In this document: positions 51,678-59,560 of the stretch, in pieces
Position numbering within the stretch: the stretch's first letter is position 1
Layout of the letters: the number at the start of each line of letters is the position of its first letter
Notes under the pieces: generated by a model
Told to the model about the DNA's origin: nothing
Database searches by the model: none
Seen by the model: only the letters and a program-made list of their open reading frames with translations
Assembly (NCBI GenBank): GCA_910587645.1
Contig: CAJUNA010000027.1
Coordinates: 1-64,000 of the forward strand
DNA from: an uncultured Oscillospiraceae bacterium
GTDB lineage: Bacteria > Bacillota > Clostridia > Oscillospirales > Oscillospiraceae
DNA length: 64,000 bases
Direction of reading: 5' to 3'
Position numbers and translations under genes: made by a program

Positions 51678-52064
51678 TCATACGTGGTGGCCCCGGCAGG
51701 CATCTACACCCCCGGAGCCACATCCAGTCCCGCCAATGAAATCAGGAACCATAGAAAGATGGTAGGCTTCCATCTCCCGAACCGCTGTCCTGGCAGACAG
51801 CCCGGCGGCTTGGTAGCGGGTGACGCAGCCCTCGTCCGCTATGATGACGAAGGGTGCTTCCTCCACCGGTCCGCACAGGACGGCTTCACAATCATGCGCT
51901 ACAATTTCCCGCGCCAAATCGCAGTCCGGCAGCCCATTGCGGGGAATAGCTGCGATAACGCCAGCCGGCTCCATCTCCAAAATCAGAAGCCATTCCGCAG
52001 CGGCAAAGGTCTCTGCGACCGGGCTGTTCCAGTCCGGTCCTTCCGTCATTGCGGCAATTTTCAT
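51678..52064 (-). CDS. NifX/NifB-type dinitrogenase cofactor-biosynthesis domain protein
   Basis: 128 residues of the COG1433 fold: MKIAAMTEGPDWNSPVAETF, then LCGPVEEAPFVIIADEGCVTRY, and a Gly/Cys-rich tail TGCGSGGVDACRGHH. Such proteins carry Fe-S or Mo-Fe cofactor precursors. In this block the natural role is to hold a metal-cofactor intermediate (inference). Its ATG overlaps the upstream stop (ATGA). Confidence 0.82.
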   Translation of the reverse strand: MKIAAMTEGPDWNSPVAETFAAAEWLLILEMEPAGVIAAIPRNGLPDCDLAREIVAHDCEAVLCGPVEEAPFVIIADEGCVTRYQAAGLSARTAVREMEAYHLSMVPDFIGGTGCGSGGVDACRGHHV

Positions 52065-52480
52065 TGTTCGTCTCCTTTACGCGCCAAATATCCATATCGC
52101 TCCAGCAGTCCGGTACACCGGTTTCCCACGGCCAGCACCAGCATGCGGCAACGCTCCGCTTTGCAGTGGAGGTCTCCCTGGGTGATGTCCTCACAATTGA
52201 TGGAACCATACTCCATGCCGTAGGTATCATCAAACCACTGGACCAGCTCCGGGATCATGGTTCTGGCCGCAAAGGCCCGGTCAAACATTGCCAGCAGCAG
52301 CGCGCCGCCCGTCAGCGCACCGCAGGCATATCCACTGTGAATTCCATCGCAGAGGGCCGAAGCGGCCAGGGCAAATGGCTCGTTTTCCTCTCCGCGCAGC
52401 ATCAGCCCGAAGCGCACCAGCGTTTCGGAACAGCAGCACCCCCGCATAAGGGCACACTCCATCTGCGCATTATAATCCAT
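52061..52480 (-). CDS. C-GCAxxG-C-C family protein (DVU_1555-type)
   Basis: 139 residues. The family signature is complete: Cys pair in MRGCCCSETL, then SGYACGALTGGALLL (the GCAxxG-like element), a later INCEDI Cys and a C-terminal CKAERC...NRC group. These are putative redox-active or metal-binding proteins often exported or associated with redox enzymes. No signal peptide is visible. It overlaps the NifX-like gene by four bases. Confidence 0.82.
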   Translation of the reverse strand: MDYNAQMECALMRGCCCSETLVRFGLMLRGEENEPFALAASALCDGIHSGYACGALTGGALLLAMFDRAFAARTMIPELVQWFDDTYGMEYGSINCEDITQGDLHCKAERCRMLVLAVGNRCTGLLERYGYLARKGDEQ

Positions 52481-52560
52481 AGGGCAAAACTCCTCTCCCC
52501 CCGCAGCCGCGCTTGCGCGCCGCCGTACTGGCTGGTATAATCAGTGCAAGCCTGTATCCG

Positions 52561-52746
52561 CTATTTATCCTCTACCTCGGTCTCCACCTCGTGCATCCGC
52601 CCCCGAACCAGGGCCTCGTCCAGATAAACCTGCCCGCACACTGGGCAGCGGGGGAGCTCCTCATAGATTTCATATCCTAGGTATTGAAACGCCGTGCGGC
52701 GCTTTTCCAACGGGACGCCGCATTTTGCGCAAATCAAATTCTCCAT
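52561..52746 (-). CDS. Small zinc-ribbon/redox protein (DVU_1557-type)
   Basis: 61 residues from ATG 52746 with GAGGGGCGG upstream. Two Cys pairs, ICAKCGVPLEKR and LPRCPVCGQVYL, make a zinc ribbon or rubredoxin-like site, followed by an acidic tail. It is the first gene of the minus block; 80 bases separate it from the C-GCAxxG-C-C gene. A domain of this type is a recurrent partner of Mop clusters. Confidence 0.8.
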   Translation of the reverse strand: MENLICAKCGVPLEKRRTAFQYLGYEIYEELPRCPVCGQVYLDEALVRGRMHEVETEVEDK

Positions 52747-52795
52747 CTTTACCGCCCCTCTAAGCCACAAATAATCATTAATTTTTCCTGTTTCT

Positions 52796-52825
52796 ATTGT
52801 AACACTGCGGCCTTCGGCCTGTCAA
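52796..52825 (-). promoter_or_regulatory. Promoter of the trs-like block
   Basis: Minus-strand TTGACA (52825-52820), an 18-bp spacer containing GGCCGAAGGCC, and TACAAT (52801-52796), 50 bases before the first gene. Confidence 0.7.
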
Positions 52826-52856
52826 GGCGTACTGGCTGCAGGAAAGGAGAATACGG

Positions 52857-54341
52857 ATGAAAATACAGATAAAAATACTTCCTGACGGCCGGACTGTGAC
52901 GGCGGAAACGGGTGAAAAATTGCTTCCCGTTCTGCGCAGGGCCGGCCTGTCTCCCGACGCGCCCTGCGGCGGACAGGGGACTTGCGGCAAATGCCGTGTC
53001 ATCATAGACAGCCAGACAGTGCCAGCCTGCCAGGCCATCGTTTCACAGGATATGGCGGTCGTGACCCTGCCTCCCCAGCCTAAAGCAGAGATTTTGTCGG
53101 ACAGTTGGGGCACAGTGGAACAGGCGGCGCCTATCAAACAAGGGCCTTTGCTTGCCTTTGATATCGGGACAACCACGGTAGTGTGCTACCTTCTGGATGG
53201 GAAGACCGGGAAAGAGCTGGCCTGCGCCAGTATGCTCAACCCCCAATCCGCCTATGGCGCGGATGTTGTGACACGGATACACGCCGCCCTCCGTGGGGCG
53301 CTTGCGGATTTAACGGCTGTGCTGCGGGCAGGGATGACCGGGCTAATCCAGACGGTTTGCCGCCGCGTGGGCATCCGCCCGGAAGAAATCGCCGTGGTAT
53401 CGGTGGTCGGAAATCCTTGTATGCAGCAGCTTTTCCTGGGGATTTCCCCGAAGAACCTGGCAGCAGTCCCTTTTTCCCCGGTTTTAACCAAGGCAGAAAC
53501 CCGGGCAGCGCGCGACTGCCTCCCGGTATGTGCAAACGCGGTACTGCTGATTGTCCCCGCCATTTCTGGTTATGTTGGTGCAGACACAATCGGCTGTGTG
53601 CTTTCCACCAGGATGTATGAAGCGGAAGAGACCGTATTAATGATAGACATTGGCACAAACGGTGAACTGGTGTTGGGCAGCAGTCGGCAAATGGCCGCCT
53701 GCGCAGCGGCGGCGGGGCCTGCGCTGGAGGGTGCCAACATCCGGTTTGGCATGCGCGGGGCAGAAGGCGCCATCGACCACGTCTGGCTGGAGGACGGCGG
53801 CATCCAGTGCAGCGTAATCGGCGGTGGAAAGGCGGCAGGCATCTGCGGTTCCGGGCTGATCGATGCGGCGGCGGCGCTGCTGGATGCCGGACTGCTTAAC
53901 CGGCGCGGCCGGCTGCTGACGGACGAAATGCTGGATGGCCAGAGGACCGTCCGGCTAGCCGGAGAGATATATCTGACGCAGGACGACATCCGGCAGCTCC
54001 AGCTCGCCAAGGGCGCGATTGCCACCGGGATTGAGCTGTTGGCCGCCCAACTCGGGATCGGCCTGGAGGGGATCGGCAAGATCCTGCTGGCAGGCGCCTT
54101 CGGCAGTTACCTCCGCCCGGAAAGCGCCTGCCGGATCGGTTTGCTGCCGCCGGTTTTACTGGGAAAGATCTCGGTGGCCGGCAACGCGGCGGGCGGTGGT
54201 GCAAAAATGCTGGCATGCAGCGGACGGGAACTGCGCCGCGCGCAGGAGCTTGCGGAACGCATCACCTTTATAGAACTGGCGGAGCAGCCTGGCTTCCAGC
54301 GTGCTTTTGCACGGAATATGGGGTTTGACGCGGCGTTCTAG
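52857..54341 (+). CDS. ASKHA-type corrinoid-protein activator with 2Fe-2S domain (RamA/RACE-like)
   Basis: 494 residues. N-terminal 2Fe-2S domain (C37, C43, C46, C58: APCGGQGTCGKC). It is followed by ASKHA ATPase motifs FDIGTTTVV (~100), MIDIGTNGELVL and GAFGSYLRPESA of DUF4445 proteins. These use ATP to reduce inactive Co(II) corrinoid proteins back to Co(I), so the two corrinoid carriers are probable clients. It is shorter than most (~600 or more), the linker between the domains being reduced. GGAAAGGAG precedes ATG 52857, divergent from the trs-like block. Confidence 0.9.
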   Translation: MKIQIKILPDGRTVTAETGEKLLPVLRRAGLSPDAPCGGQGTCGKCRVIIDSQTVPACQAIVSQDMAVVTLPPQPKAEILSDSWGTVEQAAPIKQGPLLAFDIGTTTVVCYLLDGKTGKELACASMLNPQSAYGADVVTRIHAALRGALADLTAVLRAGMTGLIQTVCRRVGIRPEEIAVVSVVGNPCMQQLFLGISPKNLAAVPFSPVLTKAETRAARDCLPVCANAVLLIVPAISGYVGADTIGCVLSTRMYEAEETVLMIDIGTNGELVLGSSRQMAACAAAAGPALEGANIRFGMRGAEGAIDHVWLEDGGIQCSVIGGGKAAGICGSGLIDAAAALLDAGLLNRRGRLLTDEMLDGQRTVRLAGEIYLTQDDIRQLQLAKGAIATGIELLAAQLGIGLEGIGKILLAGAFGSYLRPESACRIGLLPPVLLGKISVAGNAAGGGAKMLACSGRELRRAQELAERITFIELAEQPGFQRAFARNMGFDAAF

Positions 54342-54402
54342 CGTCTGCTGCTCAAACAGCCACTGACGGCATCGGCTTAGAATAGGGCCATTTTTCTATC
54401 CC

Positions 54403-54933
54403 TCAGTGCTGGCGGCGGCTGGGCTTCAGCTTATGGTACCACCCTTTAACATGCCATCCCACAGTCTCGCTGACCTCCCGTGACGCCACCATTTTATCCG
54501 CCAGCGTCAGCAGCCACGCTTCTGAGCTCTTAGGCCAGGAAGCCAGGGGGAACATATGGCTGGCAATCGCGTCCTGCTGCCGCTGGTCCAGTCCGAACAT
54601 CCGGGCGGCCCGGCGCGCGGCATGGGAGCCATGAATGAACGCGTGCATATGCCGTACCCGTTCCCAGCCGGAGTAGCGGTCCATATACCGCTTGTGCCGG
54701 TCGCTCTGCCAGTCGTAGCCGAAAAAGTCGTGGAGCAGCGCCGCCCTTGTCAGGGCGCGGACCCTCTCCTCCCGCAGCCCAAAGCGCCGGGCCAGCCGGT
54801 AGGCGCATTTAGCGGTGTCAATAGAGTGGATGTATAAAGAGTTCTCCCCTCCGTGGTGCGGACAGTCCCGGAGCTGTAAAAAGAAGGGGTGGCTGATAAT
54901 GTCCTGTGTCATTTCCTGAAAGCTCTGCGCCAA
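54403..54933 (-). CDS. HD-domain phosphohydrolase-like protein
   Basis: 176 residues. Metal-binding HD motifs: YIHSIDTAKCAYRLAR, ALLHDFFGYDW, then HMHAFIHGSHAARRA and AIASHMFPL. This resembles clostridial HD proteins of unknown substrate (nucleotide or phospholipid phosphates). The start is TTG 54933, a few bases after AAAGGAGGAG; an ATG further upstream (55011) has no site. Monocistronic between the corrinoid activator and the G3E genes. Confidence 0.85.
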   Translation of the reverse strand: MAQSFQEMTQDIISHPFFLQLRDCPHHGGENSLYIHSIDTAKCAYRLARRFGLREERVRALTRAALLHDFFGYDWQSDRHKRYMDRYSGWERVRHMHAFIHGSHAARRAARMFGLDQRQQDAIASHMFPLASWPKSSEAWLLTLADKMVASREVSETVGWHVKGWYHKLKPSRRQH

Positions 54934-55099
54934 GGGAACTCCTCCTTTACCGCCGGTCAGGCGGCGCTCGATTTTTAAATATATTATCCCACGCCCAACC
55001 GTCAAATGCAAGGGAAATTCATGGAAGGATTTATTAAGATTCTCAGCGGAAGGCCTGGCTGTACCTCATACAGTTTCTCCAGGAAAACCGGAAAACCTC

Positions 55100-55127
55100 T
55101 TGCAATTTTCAAAAAATGGGTTATGAT
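55100..55127 (+). promoter_or_regulatory. Promoter of the G3E GTPase pair
   Basis: TTGCAA (55100-55105), a 16-bp spacer and TATGAT (55122-55127), 38 bases before the first GTPase gene. No Zur-like palindrome is visible. Confidence 0.55.
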
Positions 55128-55164
55128 AGGTTTGATATTATTTTAAGAAAGAGGCGTATCCCCC

Positions 55165-56295
55165 ATGACTAAGGTAAACGTAATTTCCGGCTTCCTGGGC
55201 GCTGGCAAGACCACGCTGATCAAGAAGCTCCTGGACGAAGCCCTTAAGGGCGAAAAACTCGTCCTCATTGAGAACGAGTTTGGCGAAATCGGCATTGACG
55301 GCGGTTTCCTCAAGGACGCGGGCGTGGAGGTTTCCGAGATGAACTCCGGGTGCATCTGCTGCTCCCTGGTGGGCGATTTTGGCGTGGCTTTGAAAAAAGT
55401 GATGGATCAGTTCCACCCCGACCGCATCCTTATCGAGCCGTCCGGCGTGGGCAAGCTCTCTGACGTCATCCGCGCCGTCCAGGATGTTGCGGAACAGGTG
55501 CCGGAGATGGCCCTGGGCTGTGCGGTAACGGTAGCCGATGCGGGCAAAGCTAAGGTGTATATGAAGAACTTCGGCGAGTTCTATACCAACCAGATCCAGT
55601 ATGCCGGGGCTGTCATCCTCAGCCGCACCCAGAAGATGGACAGGGAAAAGCTGGAAGCCGCCGTGGCCCTCCTGCGGGAGAAAAATCCGGACGCCCCCAT
55701 CGTCACCACCCCCTGGGACCAGCTCACCGGCGCACAGTTGCTGGGCGCGATGGAGCAGGGCAATACCCTGGCGGCAGACCTTCTGGCGGAGGAAGAAGCG
55801 GAAGCATGCCCCGTCTGCGGCGGCCATCACCACCACGAGCACGAACATGAATGCTGCCATCACAACCACGAACATCATGCGCATGAACACGAGTGCTGCC
55901 ATCACGGCCACGAGCATCATGAGCATGAACACGAGTGCTGCCATCACAACCACGAACATCATGAGCATGAACACGAGTGCTGCCATCACGGCCACGAGCA
56001 TCACCATCATGGCCACGATGCCGATGAGGTATTCACAAGCTGGGGCATAGAGACTACCCGCACCTTCACCGCTGGGAAGCTGGAGAGCATCCTCACCGCT
56101 TTGGACGGCGGCGCTTACGGCCCGGTGCTGCGGGCCAAAGGCATCGTCCCCGCCGGGGATGGCACTTGGCTCCACTTTGACTATGTCCCCGAGGAGCACC
56201 AGGTTCGCACTGGCCCCGCCGATTACACCGGACGGCTGTGCGTTATCGGCAGCAAGCTGAACCAGGACGGCCTGAAGGCCCTTTTTGAGGTGTGA
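55165..56295 (+). CDS. G3E-family GTPase (CobW/YjiA-like) with tandem His/Cys metal-binding repeats
   Basis: 376 residues. Walker A SGFLGAGKTTL (8-18), the family's metal motif CICC (64-67) and a guanine-binding SRTQKMD are present, in the usual GTPase plus C-terminal CobW domain. Residues ~221-284 insert a His-rich block containing four tandem 14-residue units of the form HEHECCHHxHEHHx, far richer than in most relatives. The protein probably delivers a metal (Zn, Co, Ni or Fe) to a client. The client is unknown; corrinoid or nitrile-hydratase-type partners are possible. The second GTPase gene begins three bases after its stop. Confidence 0.92.
   Translation: MTKVNVISGFLGAGKTTLIKKLLDEALKGEKLVLIENEFGEIGIDGGFLKDAGVEVSEMNSGCICCSLVGDFGVALKKVMDQFHPDRILIEPSGVGKLSDVIRAVQDVAEQVPEMALGCAVTVADAGKAKVYMKNFGEFYTNQIQYAGAVILSRTQKMDREKLEAAVALLREKNPDAPIVTTPWDQLTGAQLLGAMEQGNTLAADLLAEEEAEACPVCGGHHHHEHEHECCHHNHEHHAHEHECCHHGHEHHEHEHECCHHNHEHHEHEHECCHHGHEHHHHGHDADEVFTSWGIETTRTFTAGKLESILTALDGGAYGPVLRAKGIVPAGDGTWLHFDYVPEEHQVRTGPADYTGRLCVIGSKLNQDGLKALFEV
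55825..56010 (+). repeat. In-frame 42-bp tandem repeat encoding the His/Cys block
   Basis: Four near-identical units read CACGAGTGCTGCCATCAC-type DNA (about 55840-56000), each encoding 14 residues. Alternate units share AAC or GGC at the variable position, which suggests duplication of a two-unit block. Copy number may vary between strains by slippage. Confidence 0.8.
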
Positions 56296-56297
56296 CT

Positions 56298-57239
56298 ATG
56301 GCTCAGGAGAAAGTCTACCCCGTCTATCTCATTACCGGTTTCCTGGACAGCGGAAAAACCTCCTTCATCAACGGCATCCTCTCCGATGGTTTCGCTATGG
56401 AGGACCGTACCATGCTGCTGTGCTGCGAGGAGGGCGAGACCGGCTATGACCCCAAGCTGCTGCGCAACGTCACCGTGGTAGCAGTGGAGGATCTGGAAAC
56501 CCTCACGCCGGACTTCCTGGAAACGGAGCGGAAAAAGTGCCGCGCATCCCAGGTTATCGTGGAGTACAACGGCATGTGGCAGATCCAGGATTTTTACGTG
56601 AACGCCATGCCCCAGGACTGGGTCCTTTACCAAATCATTGCCACAGCGGAAGGGCCTACCTTTGAGATGTACACCAAGAATATGGCGTCCCTGATGTCGG
56701 AGAAGCTGCGCAACGCAGACATGATCTGCATTAACCGCTGCACGGACGAGCTGTGTACCGCCCTGCGGAAGCGGAACCTGCGGCTCATCAACCGCCGGGC
56801 GGACATCTATCTGGAAAAGGAAAACGGCGAAAGCGAGGATTATATGGACGGCACCGTCTCCGCTTTCGACCTGGCCGCGCCGGAGATCCGGATTTCTGAC
56901 GAGGACTTCGGTCTCTGGTACGTGGAAATCATGGATAACCCGGAGATGTACGCCGGGAAAACCGTGGTTTACCGCGCCATTATGTGCAAGCCCCCCCAGT
57001 ATGGCCGCTACTTCACCCCTGGACGGTTTGCTATGGTCTGCTGCGCGGAGGACATGACCTTTTTGGCCTTGGCCTGCATCGGATACGATGTGAGCAGCAT
57101 CCCCGAGCGGGCCTGGGTGGAGATCACAGCCCAGGTGGCGGTGGAACACTGGGACCCCTACGAGGGGGACGGCCCAGTACTCCATGTAACATCCGTCAAG
57201 GCCTGCCAGAAGCCAGCGGAGGAAGTCGTACAGATGTAA
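56298..57239 (+). CDS. Second G3E-family GTPase-like protein
   Basis: 313 residues. Walker A LITGFLDSGKTSF is intact and the CobW-like N-terminal domain is recognisable, but the CxCC metal motif is not in its usual form (MLLCCEEGE only) and the His-rich block is absent. The C-terminal half (FTPGRFAMVCCAEDMTFLALACIGYD) resembles the DUF1980/TIGR03943 domain found with metal-handling GTPases. It follows the first GTPase directly (ATG 56298 behind GAGGTG), so the two probably work as a pair. Confidence 0.85.
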   Translation: MAQEKVYPVYLITGFLDSGKTSFINGILSDGFAMEDRTMLLCCEEGETGYDPKLLRNVTVVAVEDLETLTPDFLETERKKCRASQVIVEYNGMWQIQDFYVNAMPQDWVLYQIIATAEGPTFEMYTKNMASLMSEKLRNADMICINRCTDELCTALRKRNLRLINRRADIYLEKENGESEDYMDGTVSAFDLAAPEIRISDEDFGLWYVEIMDNPEMYAGKTVVYRAIMCKPPQYGRYFTPGRFAMVCCAEDMTFLALACIGYDVSSIPERAWVEITAQVAVEHWDPYEGDGPVLHVTSVKACQKPAEEVVQM

Positions 57240-57245
57240 ACAAAG

Positions 57246-57288
57246 AACCGGCCGGAGGACACCAAATGCGTCCTTCGGCCGGTTTTCC
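57246..57288 (+). terminator. Terminator after the G3E pair
   Basis: A 15-bp stem AACCGGCCGGAGGAC/GTCCTTCGGCCGGTT with one mismatch is followed by TTCCC, and T's at the stem end. It lies seven bases after the stop codon. Confidence 0.75.
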
Positions 57289-57330
57289 CAGTCTCCAAAG
57301 GAAAAAACCGCCCGGTTCACTACAAAACCA

Positions 57331-57359
57331 TTGTATCCCGGCGGAAACCGTGGTATGAT
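57331..57359 (+). promoter_or_regulatory. Promoter of the PrsA-like gene
   Basis: TTGTAT (57331-57336), a 17-bp spacer and TATGAT (57354-57359), 79 bases before the ATG. Confidence 0.6.
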
Positions 57360-57437
57360 GATAATATGTGCGCCTTGCCCGGCCCAATGCTGGACGGGGC
57401 AGAAAAACATTTTATAAGATGAAAAGGATGCAAAATC

Positions 57438-58673
57438 ATGAAGAAAACTTTTAGCGGGCTGATGGCCCTTCTCCTTCTGCTGAGCGTGTGCGCGGGCTGC
57501 GGCAAAGCCGGGCCGGAGGAACAGCCGGATCAATCCCAGGATCCTGGCAGCATATTCACTACACTCACCGATCTGGATATGCAGGAAACGGTGCTGGAAA
57601 TGGACGGGAACGCCGTTCCGGCGGATATGTACCTCTACTGGCTGATGTATACCTGCAACGGCCTGGAATACCAGCTTAATATGTTCAGCGCGGCCTATGG
57701 CATGTATACCGATGCCGTGGACGAGGACGGCAAGGTCAAGTGGGACCAGTCCGTGGAGGGTACCCCCCTGGCCCAGATGGCCCGGGAGCAGGCAGAAAAT
57801 AACGCCCTGTCCTACGCGCTGATGGAAAATGTAGCCGCCGCCCACAATGTGGTTCTGACGGACGAGGACAAGGCCGCGATGGAGGAAGAGCTTGCCCAGA
57901 TGGTGGAGCAGGCCGGCAGCGAGGAAGCTTTTGACCAAAGCCTGTACGAAACGGGTCTCAGCCGGGCCACCCACAGCCGCCTGAGTGCGTCCAACTACCT
58001 CTACCAGCACCTTCTGGAGCTGGCCCAGGATCCTTCCAGCGATATCTACAAGGCCCCCGGTGAGGATAACGCCTACGTGGACCACATCCTCCTGGCCACT
58101 AAAAACGCGGAGACGAACGAGCCGCTCTCTGAGGATGAAATCGCGGAGAAAAAAGCCCTGGCTGAAGACCTGCTCTCCCAGCTGCAAGCCAGCGATGATC
58201 TGGAAAACCTGTTTACCGAGCTTGCCAACACCCACGGCGAGGACCCCGGCCGGGAATCCGGCGCCGGCTATCTGATCAATCCTAACACCAATTTCGTCCA
58301 GGAGTTTAAAGACGCCGCTTTCCAGCTCAAGCCCGGCGAAATCAGCGGCATTGTGGAGAGCGACTACGGCTACCATATCCTCCTGCGCAAGGAGTTGACC
58401 AGCGAGCATCTGGCATCCCTTGCCACCACTAACCTGACTGACTACCTCAATGAGAAGATGGAAGCGGCAATGGAGGGCATCGTGCGCAGCGAAAAGCTGG
58501 ACAGCCTGGACATCGGAAGCCTCTACAACGGCTACGTGGATACCCTGCAAACCCTGCATCCTGAGCAGAATCCGGATACTGGCGATACCGGGGATACCGG
58601 CGCCACTGGCGATACCGGAAGCGCGGAAAACAGCGATATTGCCCCCGGCTCTACCGGCAGTACGGCGGAATAA
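57438..58673 (+). CDS. PrsA-like peptidyl-prolyl isomerase lipoprotein
   Basis: 411 residues. Signal peptide with lipobox VCAGC (lipid Cys 21), a SurA/PrsA-type helical N-domain, and a PpiC rotamase domain (~210-320: YVDHILLATKN, LANTHGEDPGRESGAGYL, AFQLKPGEISGIVESDYGYHILL). The C-terminus is a low-complexity PDTGDTGDTGATGDTGS tail. It assists folding of secreted proteins at the outer face of the membrane. Only three bases separate it from truB, although it has its own promoter. Confidence 0.92.
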   Translation: MKKTFSGLMALLLLLSVCAGCGKAGPEEQPDQSQDPGSIFTTLTDLDMQETVLEMDGNAVPADMYLYWLMYTCNGLEYQLNMFSAAYGMYTDAVDEDGKVKWDQSVEGTPLAQMAREQAENNALSYALMENVAAAHNVVLTDEDKAAMEEELAQMVEQAGSEEAFDQSLYETGLSRATHSRLSASNYLYQHLLELAQDPSSDIYKAPGEDNAYVDHILLATKNAETNEPLSEDEIAEKKALAEDLLSQLQASDDLENLFTELANTHGEDPGRESGAGYLINPNTNFVQEFKDAAFQLKPGEISGIVESDYGYHILLRKELTSEHLASLATTNLTDYLNEKMEAAMEGIVRSEKLDSLDIGSLYNGYVDTLQTLHPEQNPDTGDTGDTGATGDTGSAENSDIAPGSTGSTAE

Positions 58674-58676
58674 CCT

Positions 58677-59543
58677 ATGCCCAGTGGAATCATCGTAATT
58701 GACAAGCCCTCCGGCTGGACCAGCATGGACGTATGCGCCAAGCTTCGAGGGCTTCTAAAAGAAAAACGGATCGGCCACGGCGGGACCTTGGACCCCATGG
58801 CCACCGGCGTACTGCCTGTATTCGTGGGTACCGCCACCAAGGCGGTGGAATTCGCGGAAAACAGCGGCAAAGAGTATATCGCGGGACTGCGCCTGGGTGT
58901 TGCCACCAACACCCAGGACAGCTCCGGCGAGGTCCTGGAAACCCGCCCCGTCACCGCCGGGCGGGATGAATTGGAAACGGTTCTGCCCCGGTTTACCGGA
59001 GCAATCCAGCAAATCCCGCCCATGTATTCCGCCATCAAGCGCAATGGGAAAAAGCTCTATGAACTGGCCCGGGCCGGGAAAGAGATCCACCGGGACCCCC
59101 GCCCCGTCACTATCCACGGCCTGGAAGTCCTGGAGCAAACTGGAGAGTCGGAATACCTTCTGCGGATCCGCTGCTCCAAAGGAACCTACGTGCGCACCCT
59201 ATGCCACGACATCGGGGAAGCCTTGGGCTGCGGCGGGTGTATGAGCAGCCTGCGCCGGACCATGGCGGCAGGGTTTACGCTGGAGGATGCTGTAACCCTG
59301 GAACAGGTCCAGGAGCAGGGCGGAGCCATGCTGATGCCGGTAGACTGCTTTTTCGCGGGCTGTCCGGTTTTCCTGCTGGCCTCACCCCGGATGGAGCGGA
59401 TGGTGCGCAATGGAAGCCCCATCCCCGCCCCCGGGCTGGAGCCGGGACAGTACCGGGTCTATAGCCGGGAGAAGGAGTTCCTCTGCCTGAGCCGGTGGGA
59501 AAATGGGGAGCTGCGGTCTGTCAAAAACTTTTTCGGCGGATAA
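58677..59543 (+). CDS. truB: tRNA pseudouridine-55 synthase
   Basis: 288 residues. It makes psi55 in the T-loop of tRNAs. IVIDKPSGWTSMDVC and HGGTLDPMATGVL, with catalytic Asp 39, are intact; GAIQQIPPMYSAIK and SKGTYVRTLCHDIG follow. The next gene is ribF, the usual partner in Firmicutes; here rpsO is not between them. ATG 58677 follows the PrsA-like gene closely. Confidence 0.96.
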   Translation: MPSGIIVIDKPSGWTSMDVCAKLRGLLKEKRIGHGGTLDPMATGVLPVFVGTATKAVEFAENSGKEYIAGLRLGVATNTQDSSGEVLETRPVTAGRDELETVLPRFTGAIQQIPPMYSAIKRNGKKLYELARAGKEIHRDPRPVTIHGLEVLEQTGESEYLLRIRCSKGTYVRTLCHDIGEALGCGGCMSSLRRTMAAGFTLEDAVTLEQVQEQGGAMLMPVDCFFAGCPVFLLASPRMERMVRNGSPIPAPGLEPGQYRVYSREKEFLCLSRWENGELRSVKNFFGG

Positions 59544-59560
59544 ACGCGCAGGAGGGAGCC

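Noticed and set aside
55825-56010. Possible CRISPR-like array
   Set aside because: The repeats are contiguous, in frame and encode His/Cys units inside a GTPase gene; there are no spacers.
56223-58559. 778-codon antisense frame across the second GTPase and the PrsA-like gene
   Set aside because: It spans two sense genes, an intergenic terminator and a promoter; no domain is visible.
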